From the NCBI GenBank assembly GCA_033026295.1, contig CM065179.1, forward strand, positions 24,359,275 through 24,423,274: a stretch of DNA of 64,000 bases, given 5' to 3'. This document shows, one piece after another, positions 1-12,778 of the stretch; the first letter of the stretch is position 1; each line of letters opens with the position of its first letter. Source of the stretch: Channa striata. Taxonomy: Eukaryota; Chordata; Actinopteri; Anabantiformes; Channidae. The notes beneath the pieces were generated by a model. It was given only the letters and a program-made list of their open reading frames with translations. It searched no databases and had not been told where the DNA came from. Position numbers and translations under genes: made by a program.

Positions 1-2332
1 AAAGTGCAGCTCAGCTCAATTTTTTGACAGCTTGTCTAACACCCACTTCCTGTTTGTGGCAGGTCTTTTAAAAATCAGCTAGGTGAGATTGCCTGGTTTT
101 CAAGCACTACTTCTCAGTTTTAAGAGAAATATCAATTTTCCACCTGTCGGACTTTATCTTCATCTATTCACATCTGCCATGTCATCCCCTTCATTACCTC
201 ACTTTTTCATGCACACAGATGTAGTAGTGAATGAGTACTTCTGTGGGTTTGGGTGTGTAAGTCAACTTGGCTGTGCAATACTGGTTTCCAGCAGAAAGCC
301 ACTTATTGTCTGCAAACCATGTTTCCCCCATCATGTAGCACAAACATGTACAGAGCATTGTATGTCATTGAGACAGTATCTGTTTGAACCTTCCAACTAG
401 AATTTCCAGTTTGGGACAGTATTTCCTATCAAGCTGCTTCACATCAAACACACTTATATACTGAAGTACATCTGTTCACACTTCACTTCAAGTATAAAAA
501 ATGGATAGAATTTGAGAGGCAGGATGATCAAATAACACCACATTGATTTTGTTTCTTCATTTTAAACTGAATTTTTATTGTGGCGTGCTTCTGCTAATTC
601 TTTAGCCACTAGCAATGATTTTTTGAAGTGAATATAAACAGCAAAAATATTTAACATAATGTATTTAACCTGCAAATACAGAAGATTTTAAATCCTAAAA
701 ACAAAATCGGGGAGACAGATTATTACTTTGTATTACTCTCTGAAGTAGTCTGCAAACAGTCATGCTAAAAAGAACAGTAACAGAGAAACCAAACTCAAAA
801 TAGATTCAGGTACAAGCTACAAGTACTGACACCGTTAAATTAATTAGTTAAATAAAGAAAAAAATACCGTTCATTCATAAAGTATGTAAATGAAATGCCA
901 CTGGGATAGTGATACATTAACAAATTTTTGTCATTCTTGATGTCTTTTTTGTGTTTTCATTTGCCATCACAATACTGCCAATTTTTTGTTCGTGCCATTC
1001 GTGACTTGGACAACAGCAGCAAAGCCCTGGAGGTGGACTCAAGTCATCTCCATTTTCATTATAAAAAAAAATAAAAATACAAAGTTGGCCTCTGACCTTA
1101 AATTCTACATGTACACAAGGCAAGTTGAGCTCCATCTCTTTAGGTGGTGGAAACCGTTCTCCCTACACTGTATCTGACACGTCTCTCTCTGAACATCATC
1201 TCCTGGCAACTCCCAACCACTTAGGACACCTTTGGGGCTCTCCTTCATTTTGATGCAGGTGGAAGTGATTCTGAAGTTAGCAATGTTGAAAAATGGCTCC
1301 TACTACTGCTACTACTACTACTACCATTCCTTTAAGTACAACCAAAATTGAGTCACTCTGGGAATTTATGGCCAGATACAGTGATTTTCTACTCTGAGAA
1401 ACTTGACAAATGCAGGGCCAGGTCTACTTTTTCTATTACACACTACACTGTGCCAAGGAACGGCAACTGGTGGTCCCTATACCACACAGCAAAAAATGGC
1501 AAGCAAGGCTTTTCATCTCAGTAGTCCCACAAAGGCATTGCTTTGTACTTCACATGTAGGCCAAATGACTAAATGTCAATGCGGCTACTATGAATTTCCA
1601 TACAAATTCCAATAAGTCTGATACTTGTCATGGTAAATTGCCCTGGACCAAAGTAGCGCAGTGGAGGATGAATGGAAGACCAAATAGAACACCAAACAAT
1701 GTCAAAAGCCTTAGGCCATAAGCTGCTGAGGCTGAAAAAGAACGAATGTCTCATTTATGTATTCAAAGAGTAATAAAAGAAAAGAGCCTTAATGGATCTT
1801 TCCAGCAGTGGGTCATATTACGCCTATCAAGGTAACACCAGGGGCCATTGTGCATGAAGGTCACAGCACAATAGACGATGTGAAGTTTGCATCACACTGT
1901 GCTGAATTTTTGTTTTTTTGTGTGTCATGTTGTGAGGAACCCCTGCTTTTTGTTGGGGAGTTGAAGGCTGTGTTTTGACTTTCTGTCATAATTTTGTAAA
2001 ATATCCTCAATGCTGCTGCCATAGTAGCTCAGTAGATGAATGTTGCCTCATGCTTGTACAAGCTCCATCACATTTGAATGACTCAAACTACTTTTTAGCT
2101 AAACAAAAGATATGCAGGTAACCTACTGTACCAACCATAGCAAAATGGAAAGCTATGCACGGATGAAGGTGACGAAACGAGATGCATCAAATGGCTGGTC
2201 ACGCAGTGCTACGCAAGAGAATTTCATGTTAAATTCAATGTGCACAAAAACATTATGCATACAGTAAAGCAGCAGAAGCAACAAGCTGACAGCTATAGCA
2301 GATATATTCTTAGATATACACAGCAATCACAA
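1..2332. other. Non-coding stretch, no gene recognised
   Basis: AT-rich sequence without a recognisable exon, RNA gene or full transposon. Open frames are at most about 105 codons and show no domain. A short CTA microsatellite lies near 1.3 kb. A 'tagctcagtaga' string near 2.02 kb resembles a pol III A box, but no B box follows at a plausible distance. Confidence 0.6.
1299..1324. repeat. (CTA)n microsatellite
   Basis: Eight CTA/CTG-like triplets with one interruption. The same triplet forms the tail of the RTE elements further right, but the conserved RTE 3' block does not adjoin it here, so it is listed only as a simple repeat. Confidence 0.8.
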
Positions 2333-2392
2333 CTATATAGGTGTATATATATATATACATATATAAATATATATATATATATCACACCTAGG
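2333..2392. repeat. (TA)n-rich microsatellite
   Basis: Alternating TA interrupted by single G, C and A bases, giving a self-complementary AT-rich tract. Confidence 0.85.
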
Positions 2393-3744
2393 CACAAGTG
2401 CACCCACACGTGTGCTCACACAGTTAGCATGACTCTGGGGCTGTCATTACCATCACTGGGTTTATTTCTGATTCTCCTCTCAGTGGTGGAAAAAAATAAT
2501 AATTAAATATATATAGCTACTTTTCATGAAGGCTCTGTAATGGATCCTTAATGGATTTGTCAAATTGACCAAGAAGAAGACGAAATGCTTAGAGGGAAGG
2601 AAATGGACACAAAGTGATCTTTGATCAGTGCATGTGTGTAAGAGTGATGCATGTGTAATGTTTATTTGTATGTACACCCGGTCCTGCCTTGTTTGGCTCA
2701 AACTTCATGTTCTGCAACTTAAAACCATTTGATGAGTCCTAATTTGTCTGAAGCCATTGTGAGCGGTTTTCTTCAAGAAGACATCAAAACAAGAAGGAGG
2801 CTGAAGTAAATTATCACTTGTTACCGGGTAAATTTGTCAGTGCTACCTTAAAATTGACATGCAAAAAAAAAAGAACAGGGTTTCTCTAAAAATTGCATTT
2901 CAAAGTTCTTAATTTACTAGAATTTCTGGTTAAAACAGATGAAAGACCACTTCACAACTTGTGACAGCCTTTTCCGTGTGAGGACATGTTGTCACACTGA
3001 CAAGTGTACTGTATTTGCAGTCAGTCCAATTCCCTTTGAAATATCATTACATGCTACATCTCAGAAAATGACAACCAACATACACCAAGTATCATGTCAA
3101 ATGCACTGAAAAAAGAAAAAAAGCAATGCTGTTTATTACTAAGTAAAGCTTTAGGGGAGCTAGTGCCTATGTGCATTTTTTAAAGGAGTGAAATAAACGA
3201 GGCCTAAGTGAGTTTGCCACACAGTCTGGAAGGTCCATTCTGAAAATCTATACAAAGCCCCAAAAGAAACATCTATTGTAAAAACATAGCACCAATTAAG
3301 CAATATAGGAACACTGAAATGGGAGTTTGTGATCATTTCGTATTTCTACCAGTGTCAGTGATGGGGATGTTTCCTTTTTTCAAAGCTTTGTAACCAGTAG
3401 AAATAACTGGAGCCATGTTTTTGATTTGCATGTGTCACAAAAGTGATATGCTCCTACTTTTACAGTGTCCTTCTCCGCCACTGTCACTGGCCACATTCAC
3501 TGACACTGGGTGTTGTTAGTTTCGCAGTGTGCTATGTAGTTACAGTAGAACGTCTGTAGGTGGTGCACAGCTTGCACTAGTCCTGGTACATTGATAAACA
3601 TTCATGTGATAAACAGTGAAAACCAGCCAGTCACAAAAGGAAGACATTGGCTAGTAGCCATAGAATCTTAAAAGAATATGATTTTTTTTTGATGCTGTCA
3701 ATAAATGCACTATTCAGTTGGCCCCTCCCACTAGGTGAGACTGA
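2393..3744. other. Non-coding stretch, nothing recognised
   Basis: No frame longer than about 75 codons and no recognised repeat. A 13-bp inverted pair (ccagtgtcagtga near 3350 and its complement near 3496) is the only structure noted and is too weak to call an element. Confidence 0.5.
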
Positions 3745-3936
3745 GTAAATGGTGACCGCTTATATAGCACTTTTACCCAAAGCACTTTACAATAGCTTCT
3801 CATTCACCCATTCACACACCGATGGCAGGGGCTGACTCACCGGAAGCAACTTGGGGTTAAGTGGACACATAGCCAGGAGGGACTGGGAGTCGAACCATGC
3901 ATGGTCCATGGACAACCACCTGAACACCCTAACTAC
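3745..3936 (-). mobile_element. Degraded tRNA-derived SINE, minus strand
   Basis: Read on the plus strand it begins with the SINE 3' body ('gtaaatggtgaccgcttatatagcac', then 'aaagcactttacaa' and 'cattcacccattcacacac') and runs to the tRNA-related head at its right end, where 'gggagtcgaacc' is the complement of a pol III B box. The A-box half and the terminal GGGGCGGC block are lost or unrecognisable. It belongs to the same family as the copies at 9.3, 46.7 and 57.0 kb but is more diverged. There are no clear target-site duplications. Confidence 0.75.
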
Positions 3937-5440
3937 AAGTAAGTGCTTAAGAAAAAAAGCTGTACATCTGAGAAATAGGTGTACGTTTCTGCTTGTTACA
4001 CGGCAGTTCTAAAATGCAAATAAGCGACCCACCCCCAACACAACCCTGAAAGAAGGATTTGGTGTGAATCCAACTGAATCACATCCTTCTTTCTCCTGTA
4101 TCACCTCTTTGCCGTTCAGGGTTTTGTTATAAGTGACTGGATGGGATAGGGAGGGAAAGTGGAGGCAGAGCTTGAGCAAACCTTGGAAAACGAGCACATG
4201 AATGAAAGAAATTACCTGAAAAAACGGCACAAGAGACTACTAGTGAAACTAAACGCAGCAAAAGGTGTATACATAGAGTCACTGCAGGGGAGATACAAAC
4301 AGAAACCAAGGACTGTAACATATAGAGCGGACAAATAGGAAGAGATGTTAACCATAACCAAGTGGGATTATGCAGACATCAATCAAGATCAGATAGGAAA
4401 GATAACCCAGCAAGTAGGTTACTTGGCATACTGTTGAAAAGAGGATGTATTTCAAAACAGAAGTTTTAGTTATTAGTGAAGTTAGATGTCCCAGTGGGAA
4501 TTTGAATGAGGTTTTCCAACTTCTGAAGCAAAACCCATATTTGTGGTTTCACTTTGGCTGAACAACTACACTGCAAACATTATTACACGTTTGTAGGGAA
4601 TGAAATGCACGGCATGCAACATATTACAATGTAGGATATTCGCACGTACAACCTATTTATTTATCATGTAAAACATGATGAAAGGTCTGGCTTATTTTTC
4701 CTACACATGTGAATGGAGTTTAGTTGCACAACAATGCAATTTTAGGAGCCAGGTTTGGATCATCTACCCCTGGTTAAAAATAAGTACTGATGGGTCTGTT
4801 TTGCTTTGTTTTGACCATGGCAAAATTTAGTCATTAAGTCACATTTTCATTTCAACATCTTTTTAAGGTCCTTCTACTAACACTTAAGTACCATAACTCC
4901 AAACAAATGTGATTTTGAAGAAAAACACTTTCCAGTATGTTATTATTGACCAGCTTCAGTTGCAAAAGGCGGCAACCACTGTGTAACGATGTCTACTAAC
5001 AACACACGTCAAACAGTGATTACATGTATTTTTATCACATGAAATGTGTAGGATCATAACCTGTAATTTCCTGCTGCAACCAAATCAACCTAAAAGCAAG
5101 CTTTTACTTGAACCTTTCAGGACAACTTTGCTCTTCACTCCACAGTGGCTTTGTTTTGATGAAAGGAAAAAAATAATAAAATATTACAGTCTAATCCCAA
5201 AGTCCTAATTAAGGGGGTGTGGTTGTCGCTCAGAACAAATAAAAAAAAATTGTTGCAGCTATAAAACAGCTGACCTTCTACTCTGCTGAACATCAATATG
5301 AATTTCAAAAGGTTGATGTTTCTTTTATACTAGTCTTCTTCCTCCTATGACACATTCATAACAGCTTTGTTCATTGCTGCTATTTGGAGGTTTCAGTCAT
5401 AGTGAATGGCAGCCTGTCACACTTCTAGTGCTTGAATCTG
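3937..5440. other. Non-coding stretch, nothing recognised
   Basis: Mixed-composition sequence with short open frames only (at most about 73 codons). I see no repeat family or RNA gene. Confidence 0.5.
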
Positions 5441-5441
5441 T

Positions 5442-5640
5442 GTTTGTGTGCGTGTGTGTGTTCCTGTAGATACTACTTAGTGAGGACCAAATTTAGGTTT
5501 TTACCAACACAGTGAGGACATTTTTGGCAAATGAGGACATTTTGGCATTCAGGGTAAGGGTTAGGGATTGCATTATGTCAAGGAGTGGCCTCACAAGTAT
5601 AGAGATACAAAGATGTATGTGTGTGTGTGTGTGTGTGTGC
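5442..5640 (+). repeat. TG-flanked dispersed repeat with GTGAGGACA blocks
   Basis: A first TG-rich run (5442-5462) is followed by repeated 'gtgaggacatttt'-type blocks, then 'agggtaagggttaggga', then 'gtggcctcacaagtatag', and ends in a (TG)n microsatellite at 5614-5639. The same order of blocks recurs at 25.65-25.89 kb, so this is a dispersed unit rather than a chance microsatellite. The type is common in fish genomes in my recollection. I know of no coding capacity or mobilising enzyme for it. Confidence 0.65.
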
Positions 5641-5656
5641 ACTTGTCTCAGCAATA

Positions 5657-5768
5657 GGGGCGACTGTGGCGTAGTTGATAGTACAGTTGTTGGTTTGATC
5701 CCCACTTGACACTTGAACATGTTTCCTTGGTCTACTGTAGCTTTGGCTAAATGAATCTGCATTTGCAG
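5657..5768 (+). mobile_element. Short tRNA-derived SINE, plus strand, with a different tail
   Basis: It starts with the tRNA-like head: 'ggggcgactgtggcgtag' (A-box-like) and 'ttggtttgatcccc' (B-box-like). The usual long SINE body is missing. After about 30 bp of spacer the sequence passes into 'gtagctttggctaaatgaatctgc', which resembles the 'gctttggataaaagcgtctgc' tail used by another group of fish SINEs. It is therefore either a different SINE family with a related head or a chimera. It is the only SINE here on the plus strand and lies directly after the TG-flanked repeat. Confidence 0.6.
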
Positions 5769-5769
5769 G

Positions 5770-8707
5770 CTCCTCCTAACTAAGGAGCATTCTGACAAAT
5801 CTGTTGGGGTGTAGTCATTTATGCTGAGGACTGCATAAAAACATATATATACATATCATATATACATATACATTCACCTATATTACCATCTGATGATATG
5901 CCAAAGGGGTCCAAGCATTTGTTAAAACTGGTATTATTATTATAATACGGAGAAGAAGAATTTGAATTAATTTGTTCCAAATATCACCATTTTCAAGTCC
6001 AGCACACACACACAGCTTCACAGTGCCCAGTGGTGTCAGCAGTCGGAAGTGAGCTCTGGCTGCAGCTCAATTTGTCCGTTAAATAAAGGTCATGTCGAGT
6101 GTGTTTTACCAAGGTGTCATTTGGTACTTTTTACTTCTAGACTGCAGTTCACAGTGTTGAAGGCTGCAATTTGCAGACATACAGAGAAAAGCAACAGAAA
6201 TGGCATGTTTCCTTGACTGTCAAGACAATTTAATACACACCACTGAGATTGGCAAACTGTCTCTGCATAGAGACTATCAGAAAAGGGACATTTTAATTGG
6301 CACACGTAAGGTGGACAGGGCTTCATGATGTAATCAAACTAAATGTTTTCGATTAAAAGGAAAAAAAATACCTTTTTTTAAGCAAAGTGGGGTAGCTAAG
6401 TTGCATTTACATGCAGCAAATAACCCTTTTTTAATAACTGTAGTAAACCAAGTTATGGCACAAACTGCTAAACTCAATTTGCCAACCCATAAACACTATG
6501 GAGAAACCAGCCCTCATGAGAACTCTGCTTGTGTTTTCCACTGTAGTAACGTACCCACCTAATTTAGCTAAATTTAATAGGGTTATACCATGACACACAA
6601 AGGAACACTGTACGTGATAAATTTTGTTTTGTGAGAATAATCAGGAGAGTTTATATACATATACATTTTCAGAGTTGACACTATGAGACACCTGAGTTTT
6701 GGTATTGCCGCAGCTCGCTTGGAACCTTGGTAAACATGACACCATAAATAAAGAAAAAGGTACCAGGTACTGTCCACAACGTCTGTCCAACTAAAAACCA
6801 AGAAAGGTGAGAGTCGAGTCGACCTGCTACCATTCAGTAGGAAAGTACTAGTAGACTGCAGCATGAACGAAAAGTACTGAAAAATCCCTCAACGTATGTA
6901 AAAATGCATCGTCATCATCACATCTACACATCAACATGAGGTGACGACCTCATGAAGCATGAAAGGTAGCAACACTGAGGAATTTAAAATTTAGATACAC
7001 ACATTTTGCTATGAAGTTTAACAAGGGTGAAGGTGCTAGTATTGCCACACCAAAGCAAAATAAGATTCCCCAAAGTAGCTACAGCTACTTGTTCCATTTT
7101 GGATAGATAGCAATTTTGCTTTGTTTGCATCACACATTACACAATCACTTATCTTATGAACCCACAATAAGAAAATTTCACTAGACTAAAAAGGAAAGTT
7201 GACATTTTAGGATTTTCGAATAGTTTTCATGTATCACATTGAGCGACAAAACAGTGACAAGACAGTTTTCTCTGCTAACTCTTCTGTGTTCTATATTTAA
7301 CTCATTTTATGAGGGTATTTCTCCAAATCAAAATGCATAGGAAACTAGGCAACAAATGAATTAATGAGGAGGGTAGATGTCAGTGGAGTGTGTAATCACT
7401 GTACTGAGGTAGCCATATGATCATAGAATAAACTTTCATCCAAAGCAAACAATAAAACAAATCCAACTTAATACAAAGCCTCAAATTTCAACATGCTTTG
7501 AAACTCAGCTTTTTGCTAATCAAATTAACTATCATCACATGGAAGAACAGTAAAATGTTTTATTTTTTTGTTTTTTTTTGTTTTTGTTTTTCGTGGAAAT
7601 TATGCATATTCAGGCAGTACAAAAAAAAAAGCTTCAAGCAGTCCATAAAAAAATACAACATCGGTTGATTAGGTGATTAGGGTGACAAAGCCTCATGTAG
7701 TGCAACTGATCGGAACTGAGTCAGCACTGGCTTCTTGTGTGCTTTTCTCCCAAACAGTCCACACTTGTGCAGACAAAGCTTGACAATGGTCATGTGGACT
7801 TTGTCTCTCTCCCTCTAAAAACGCACGTCAGGTGGCCTGCTGTTTGTTTTGAATCCTTATGTATTTCTCAAACAAGTTTTCTAGCACTTCTTCCAGTTTT
7901 TTTCCTGATTTTCCACTTCTTTGGAAGAGTCTTAGTGTGTTCACAGTTGGTACTCGAATCCTTAAATGCTTTGAATTATTTTTATGACCCTCTCCAACTC
8001 TGTGAAGGTTTACCATTCTCATTCTGAGGTCTTCTGAAAACTGTTTTCTGATCCTGTGGTTTTATTGCTTTCAGCAAACTGCTTGTGACTGCCTCTGGAG
8101 ATCTACCCATAGGCAAATTTTAAGTGCAAGCCCAATTTAACACACCTAGTGCCACTCATCAAACGCTGGGAAACGACAGTATTGTTTTTAAAAAGATCAG
8201 ATACCTGATTTTACATATTAAAATTAATTATCTAGAGGCTTTAACAGGAGGGTGCACACTGTTGCACTGATATAATTTTCTATTATGTTACTTTGTATCC
8301 ACTCCTTGACCTATTTTGTTGATGAAAAAACACCGGTACTACCTAAATGTACAGTAACCGTTTTGCAAAAATAAACATTATTTTGATTTTTTCTTTTTTG
8401 CAATTTCAGCAAAAGCGATACAGACTTTTTCATTTAACTTTACGCCTCGCTGTAAATTTGGCCACGCAGAACCACCACCCTCCCAAAAATTATTTCTTCA
8501 TTTTTCCTCCACTGATATTAGACCAGGGACCAAAAAATGTTATTTTTACAGTTTTATGCACTTATGTGGATGTAACTGCAGAGTTACTTTGCGTTGTTTT
8601 GTGTCACTTGTGCATTCTATCAAATCGAATTATATATATTTAATGTTTTTTGCGCTTTTCACACAAATAACAGCAGATTAAGTGAGGAAGGGCCTGCCCT
8701 TAAAATC
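5770..8707. other. Non-coding stretch with a T-rich tract
   Basis: No gene recognised. It contains an AT dinucleotide run near 5.84-5.87 kb and a T-rich simple tract at about 7555-7592. Open frames reach about 98 codons without recognisable domains. Confidence 0.5.
7555..7592. repeat. T-rich simple repeat (T7-9 G units)
   Basis: Runs of T separated by single G bases. It could be an eroded poly(A) tail of a minus-strand retroelement, but no body is visible next to it. Confidence 0.7.
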
Positions 8708-8886
8708 CAAACTTACTTAGCACTTTTCTACCTTATTCATACCCAAAGTGGTTTACACTGCTCCTCATTCACCCATTTGCACTTACATTGACACACAAAA
8801 AAAAATTAAGGTTCAGTGTCTTGCCCAAGGACAGTTTGACTGTGGACATGCTGGTGGACAACTGCTCCACCGCCTGATCCACAGCC
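8708..8886 (-). mobile_element. Degraded tRNA-derived SINE, minus strand
   Basis: It contains the family's ordered blocks: 'cttacttagcacttttctacctt', 'aaagtggtttacactg', 'cattcacccatttgcac', 'ggttcagtgtcttgcccaagg', and an eroded tRNA head ending 'ccacagcc'. The middle (the 'gatgggggagctg' block) is replaced by a short A-run, so an internal deletion has occurred. The B box is not intact. Confidence 0.75.
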
Positions 8887-9330
8887 AGTTCTTCATCTTT
8901 GCCACCCGACCTGCTAATAGTTGCGCATGTGCTAAAGCCAGTCCCAGCTGTTATTGTTTAAATGTGGTGAAGTGGCTTCTGTCAGTATTCTGTAGATTAT
9001 TATATTTTTGATTAAAAATTACCTAAAGCCTTGAATAGGTAGGATTAGACAAGGCCAAGTACTTCAGTGTCTGTTTATTAATTCATAATACATTTATGTA
9101 TGTCATTATGTCATATTTTGTAACTATTTTATAAAAACGCAGTTAATGAAGACCATGGTGTTCACTGTGAACCATTTCAATGAGAACTTTCTTTTTGCAT
9201 CTACACAATGTTTGTCTCCACAAAGGAGGATGAAACTGAACAGCATCTGTGATTTAACATGAAAAACAGTTTCTGTAGAGTCATTTTTTACTCAGGTCAC
9301 TGATTGTTGCTGTGCATGCCTGCTCAATGT

Positions 9331-9547
9331 TCTGCACTTATTTAGCACTCTGGTACTCAAAGCCCTTTACCCTGCTTTTTATATATCACTGCACACTCAC
9401 ACACTGATAGGGGAGCTGGCCAACTAAGTGGGGTTCAGTGTCTTGCTCAAGGAAACTTTGACATGTGACTGGAGGAGCTGGGGATCAAACCAGCAACTGT
9501 GAGACTGACGAATGACCATGCTACTTACTGCACCACAGTCGCACCCC
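9331..9547 (-). mobile_element. tRNA-derived SINE, minus strand
   Basis: A nearly complete copy. The plus strand shows body blocks 'gcacttatttagcac', 'ggtactcaaagccctttac', 'cactcacacactgatagggg', 'gttcagtgtcttgctcaagg' and 'gacatgtgactggaggagc', then the head 'ggggatcaaaccagcaac' (complement of a B box) and 'gcaccacagtcgcacccc' (complement of the pol III start region). It lies about 450 bp from the copy at 8.7 kb in the same orientation. Confidence 0.85.
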
Positions 9548-9670
9548 AGTAGCCAGGTGAGCTATAGGCAATATCCCAAAACCTAACAAAATCACACTCA
9601 CCCATTATCTTATAAGAAAATACAGGGGAAAGATATCCCCTTGGTGTTTTTGTGCTTTAGGAAATGGCCT

Positions 9671-9714
9671 CGCACACACACACACACACACACACGCACA
9701 CACAAACAGACACA
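9671..9714. repeat. (CA)n microsatellite
   Basis: CA repeat with a few G and A interruptions. Apparent long frames through it are low-complexity Thr-His repeats, not genes. Confidence 0.9.
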
Positions 9715-10785
9715 CACATTCATAGCCTTGAAGTATCAGCTTGCCTTTGTGCTGTGATGAGCAGTCAGAGCTGTCCTTATCAATGCTTGATGATAATAAA
9801 GAAGGTGGGATGCTTTTCTCCCACACAGACTTGCGATAACAAAGAAAGTGCTGGACTGCCTGAGATACCGTTCTGCAGACCAGCCTCCCATCCCCTCCGT
9901 CCCCCCCTCCCCTCTTTCACTCCCGCTGCCCTCTCCGTCTTTCCCTCTGTTCCCTTTTGTTGTTTGAGAGACACATCAGATCGTGTTGCAGAAGAAAAAG
10001 TGAACAGACGACAGGTGATACCGTGTCTGCTTGCAGGTAAGGAATGTCAGATTGAGAAAAGCCTGAAAGGGAAACTCAGACTGAGGGAAACCAAAGAGAA
10101 ACAGATACATTACCATGCCTGTAAAGGAAAACTTGAAAAATTAAAGATACATTTGTAACAAAAGAGCATTAAATGAAAAAAAAAAACTGGACTAGAGACA
10201 AACACTATTTTATGATTATTTGATTGGTTACTGCTTTGAGATAATATAAATCATGTTCTTAAACTCTCAGCAGGTTTGTGTGAAATACAAATAATCTATA
10301 CCACACATGAGACTGGAAGAGGGGTCACAGAAAGGTCACTGTTGTGTGCCATGTAATGTATGTAATCCATATAAATGCTAACTACTTTATCCAAGTATTT
10401 AAATTAACTTCGAGTCAATGTGCATAAACATACACACATGCCTCAGTACCATGGTAAACATGCAGCTTTGCGTAATCAGTTAAGATTAGGTGGTCTAACT
10501 GCTACTAGGCGAAAACAGGAAATATAGAAATAAAACAAACATTGGTTTCTAGAGTTTCCAAGACAGTGGCTGCTCTGGTGCTGATTCATGACAAAATGTA
10601 ATGTCAGAAAACATCACAGATTATGTGTCTGTTTTTTTAGTTTTGCAACCTAGTTATTGAAGTCCTCAGTTTACTCCAAAATCATGGGGAATGTTGTTGT
10701 ATGATAAGAATGCCTCTTGTTGTAATTATCTTAATATTTACAATAGGGTAAGTGTGCAGAATACGTCTGAGCATCAACAGGTTTA
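9715..10785. other. Non-coding stretch with pyrimidine tract and donor-like site
   Basis: A C/T-rich tract at about 9886-9960 is followed by 'gcttgcaggtaaggaatg' at 10029-10046, a consensus 5' splice donor (CAG|GTAAGG). A non-coding exon is conceivable, but no acceptor or conserved frame can be shown from this sequence alone. Confidence 0.4.
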
Positions 10786-10840
10786 ATAAGATAAGACAAT
10801 CTTTATGTTCCTGGCAAAATCCGATCTACAGCAAGTTCCA
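10786..10840 (-). mobile_element. LINE 3'-tail remnant, minus strand
   Basis: The plus strand reads 'ataagataagacaatctttat', the complement of the 'aataaagg..ttatcttatc' end seen on several fish LINEs. The adjoining 'aaatccgatctacagcaag' weakly matches the body just before such tails. No coding part is attached, so it would be a very short 5'-truncated insertion. Confidence 0.4.
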
Positions 10841-12469
10841 GTTTGTGTGACAATAAAACTTTTTTTGTGTGTTTCTGAATAAATACAGAAAAATTTAACC
10901 ACCGACACAATGTGTGTATTTGCTTTATAAGTAACCACAATCTTTCTCTATACTAACCAAAATGTTCTGTAGCTGTGTCAAAGTCATGTACTTTGCAAGC
11001 CTGCCATATCACCTCTTTGTCACTTTTGTTACTTACTCAATTCATTCTAGAATACACTGCACCGAGGTATAACCCACTGTCTCTGAGCAGTTCATGATTT
11101 CAGAAGTCGTCATATAAAACCACCCTATGAACGCATCTCCATGCCACACGCACAGAATCCAAGCTGGAAGAGCAGCTACCTTTGAGTGACTATGAATCTG
11201 TGGTCAGGACAGAGATGTCTGACCCTCTGTAGTCTGACAGACAGGTGGAGAATGTGCGTAGCATATGTGAGGTGAGCTGGGCTCTGCGAAAGAACTCTTT
11301 CTCTGTATCTCCTGTCTGTGTCATTTCACTCTGACGCTATGCAACAACAGTGACGGGAGGGCTCGCCGGGCAAGTTGTTTATGCAGAAATGATGATGACA
11401 AAATGTAATATCCAGGCCAAAAAAGACAAGCCTTGATAAATGGCCTGAAAGAGACTGCGGTTGCATAGGTGTAGGTCAAAGGAAATTGTGTGAAAAGAGA
11501 ATTATTGGCTTTATGGTGAGATGAGCATCGTAAGTGACGGAGGGAGAATTCTTAACTTAAAGCAAAGAAAGCAATAATGAGAGGACAAAGTCATGGGAAC
11601 CGTTACTGATTTCTAACATGCTACTACTGCTTAGCCTGTGAATATAGTTGTGTTGTATTTTTTGTGGTTATGAAAAAGTTCTGGCTGGTCCAGTCGATAG
11701 TCCTGATTTTAAAGACACATGATGGTCACGTAGGAAAACTGTAAATAAACTGGAAGAACTGTGAAAGCAGTCCAGTAAATGTGTCTATCTGTACCTGTGC
11801 AAATGGGAAATAAAGGAACAAGGCCAAGTTTTCTCTTAAATGCAATGTTACATTCCTGAAGCCGCCACTTTCCCACTAGGTTTTATTTTCAAACAGTTAA
11901 AGTTATGAAACTGTCCTTTTTCCCTGAGCATCTTCCAGTTTCAGTATGCAATTGATGCACTTTTGGTTTTGTGTATGATAAAGAGCTAGACACATTACAA
12001 ATATGGCTTAGCTGAATGATTACTGGCCAATATTTACTGGTCATAAGTAACTCAATGTATGAAAGAGTCGAGTAAAGTCTTGGAGCCCAAACTTTACTTT
12101 GGATTTAATGTGTGGTAAAGCCTCTGCACCATCAGTTATCTTGAGTCTTATTTATAAATCTGCTCTAGTCCACTCAAGCAGAAGTACGTACGAACATGGA
12201 CTGGCCATCTGGCATATTGGTCATTGTCCTGCTGGCAAGGTTCATCTTTCCAAAATACTTTAAACTGCTAACACTAATCTGGATTTAGAAACAGTTCCTT
12301 AAAACACATATACATTAATATACATAAATATCCCAATATGAAATGTGTACAAGGCTCACTGCAGACATTGCACATTTGTATACTGGGGAAATTGGTGACA
12401 GTTCATTTTATGAGTTGTAAGTGGAAACATTTTGTCATCACCTGATTATGTCATGGAGGATATAAAGTA
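10841..12469. other. Non-coding stretch, nothing recognised
   Basis: No frame with a domain. The part at 11.2-11.5 kb is less AT-rich and contains a donor-like 'gaggtgagct' near 11.27 kb, but all three frames around it contain stops. Confidence 0.5.
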
Positions 12470-12497
12470 AAATAAATAAATAAATAAATAAATAAAA
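12470..12497. repeat. (AAAT)n microsatellite
   Basis: Six to seven AAAT units following 'gtaaaataaat'. Confidence 0.9.
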
Positions 12498-12778
12498 ACT
12501 CTTAAAATCAATCCCTCAAATAAACTCAAGTACAACATGTACAGTTTTAGGGTCCAAAAGACCATATCCAAAACCTTGGCTTTGAGTCATTAGAAATCCA
12601 CCTGGAGCCAATGGATATTTGTTTGCTCAATTTTTCAGCAGATCACTGTTTACTAAGTGGTTCAGAAATCTTGAGAAACTAGTCATAGCTTATGTTGCCA
12701 CATCCTCACACTTTCTAGTATTTCGGGTTTAAGTGAAAATGTCAGACATTTTTGACTTCTGGACCCCACTGTAAACGT

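Noticed and set aside
1299..1324. (CTA)n as the tail of a third RTE copy
   Set aside because: The conserved RTE 3' block ('ggtcgccacag' on this strand) is not adjacent.
2013..2060. A-box-like 'tagctcagtaga' as part of a tRNA or SINE
   Set aside because: No B box or SINE body follows.
3350..3510. 13-bp inverted pair as ends of a MITE
   Set aside because: No extended inverted ends, no target duplication and no family resemblance inside.
9664..10158. 164-codon plus-strand open frame
   Set aside because: It begins in the (CA)n microsatellite and runs through a C/T tract. The translation is Thr-His repeats followed by sequence without any domain.
11100..11290. Possible coding exon ending at 'gaggtgagct'
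   Set aside because: All three frames between the candidate acceptor and donor contain stops.
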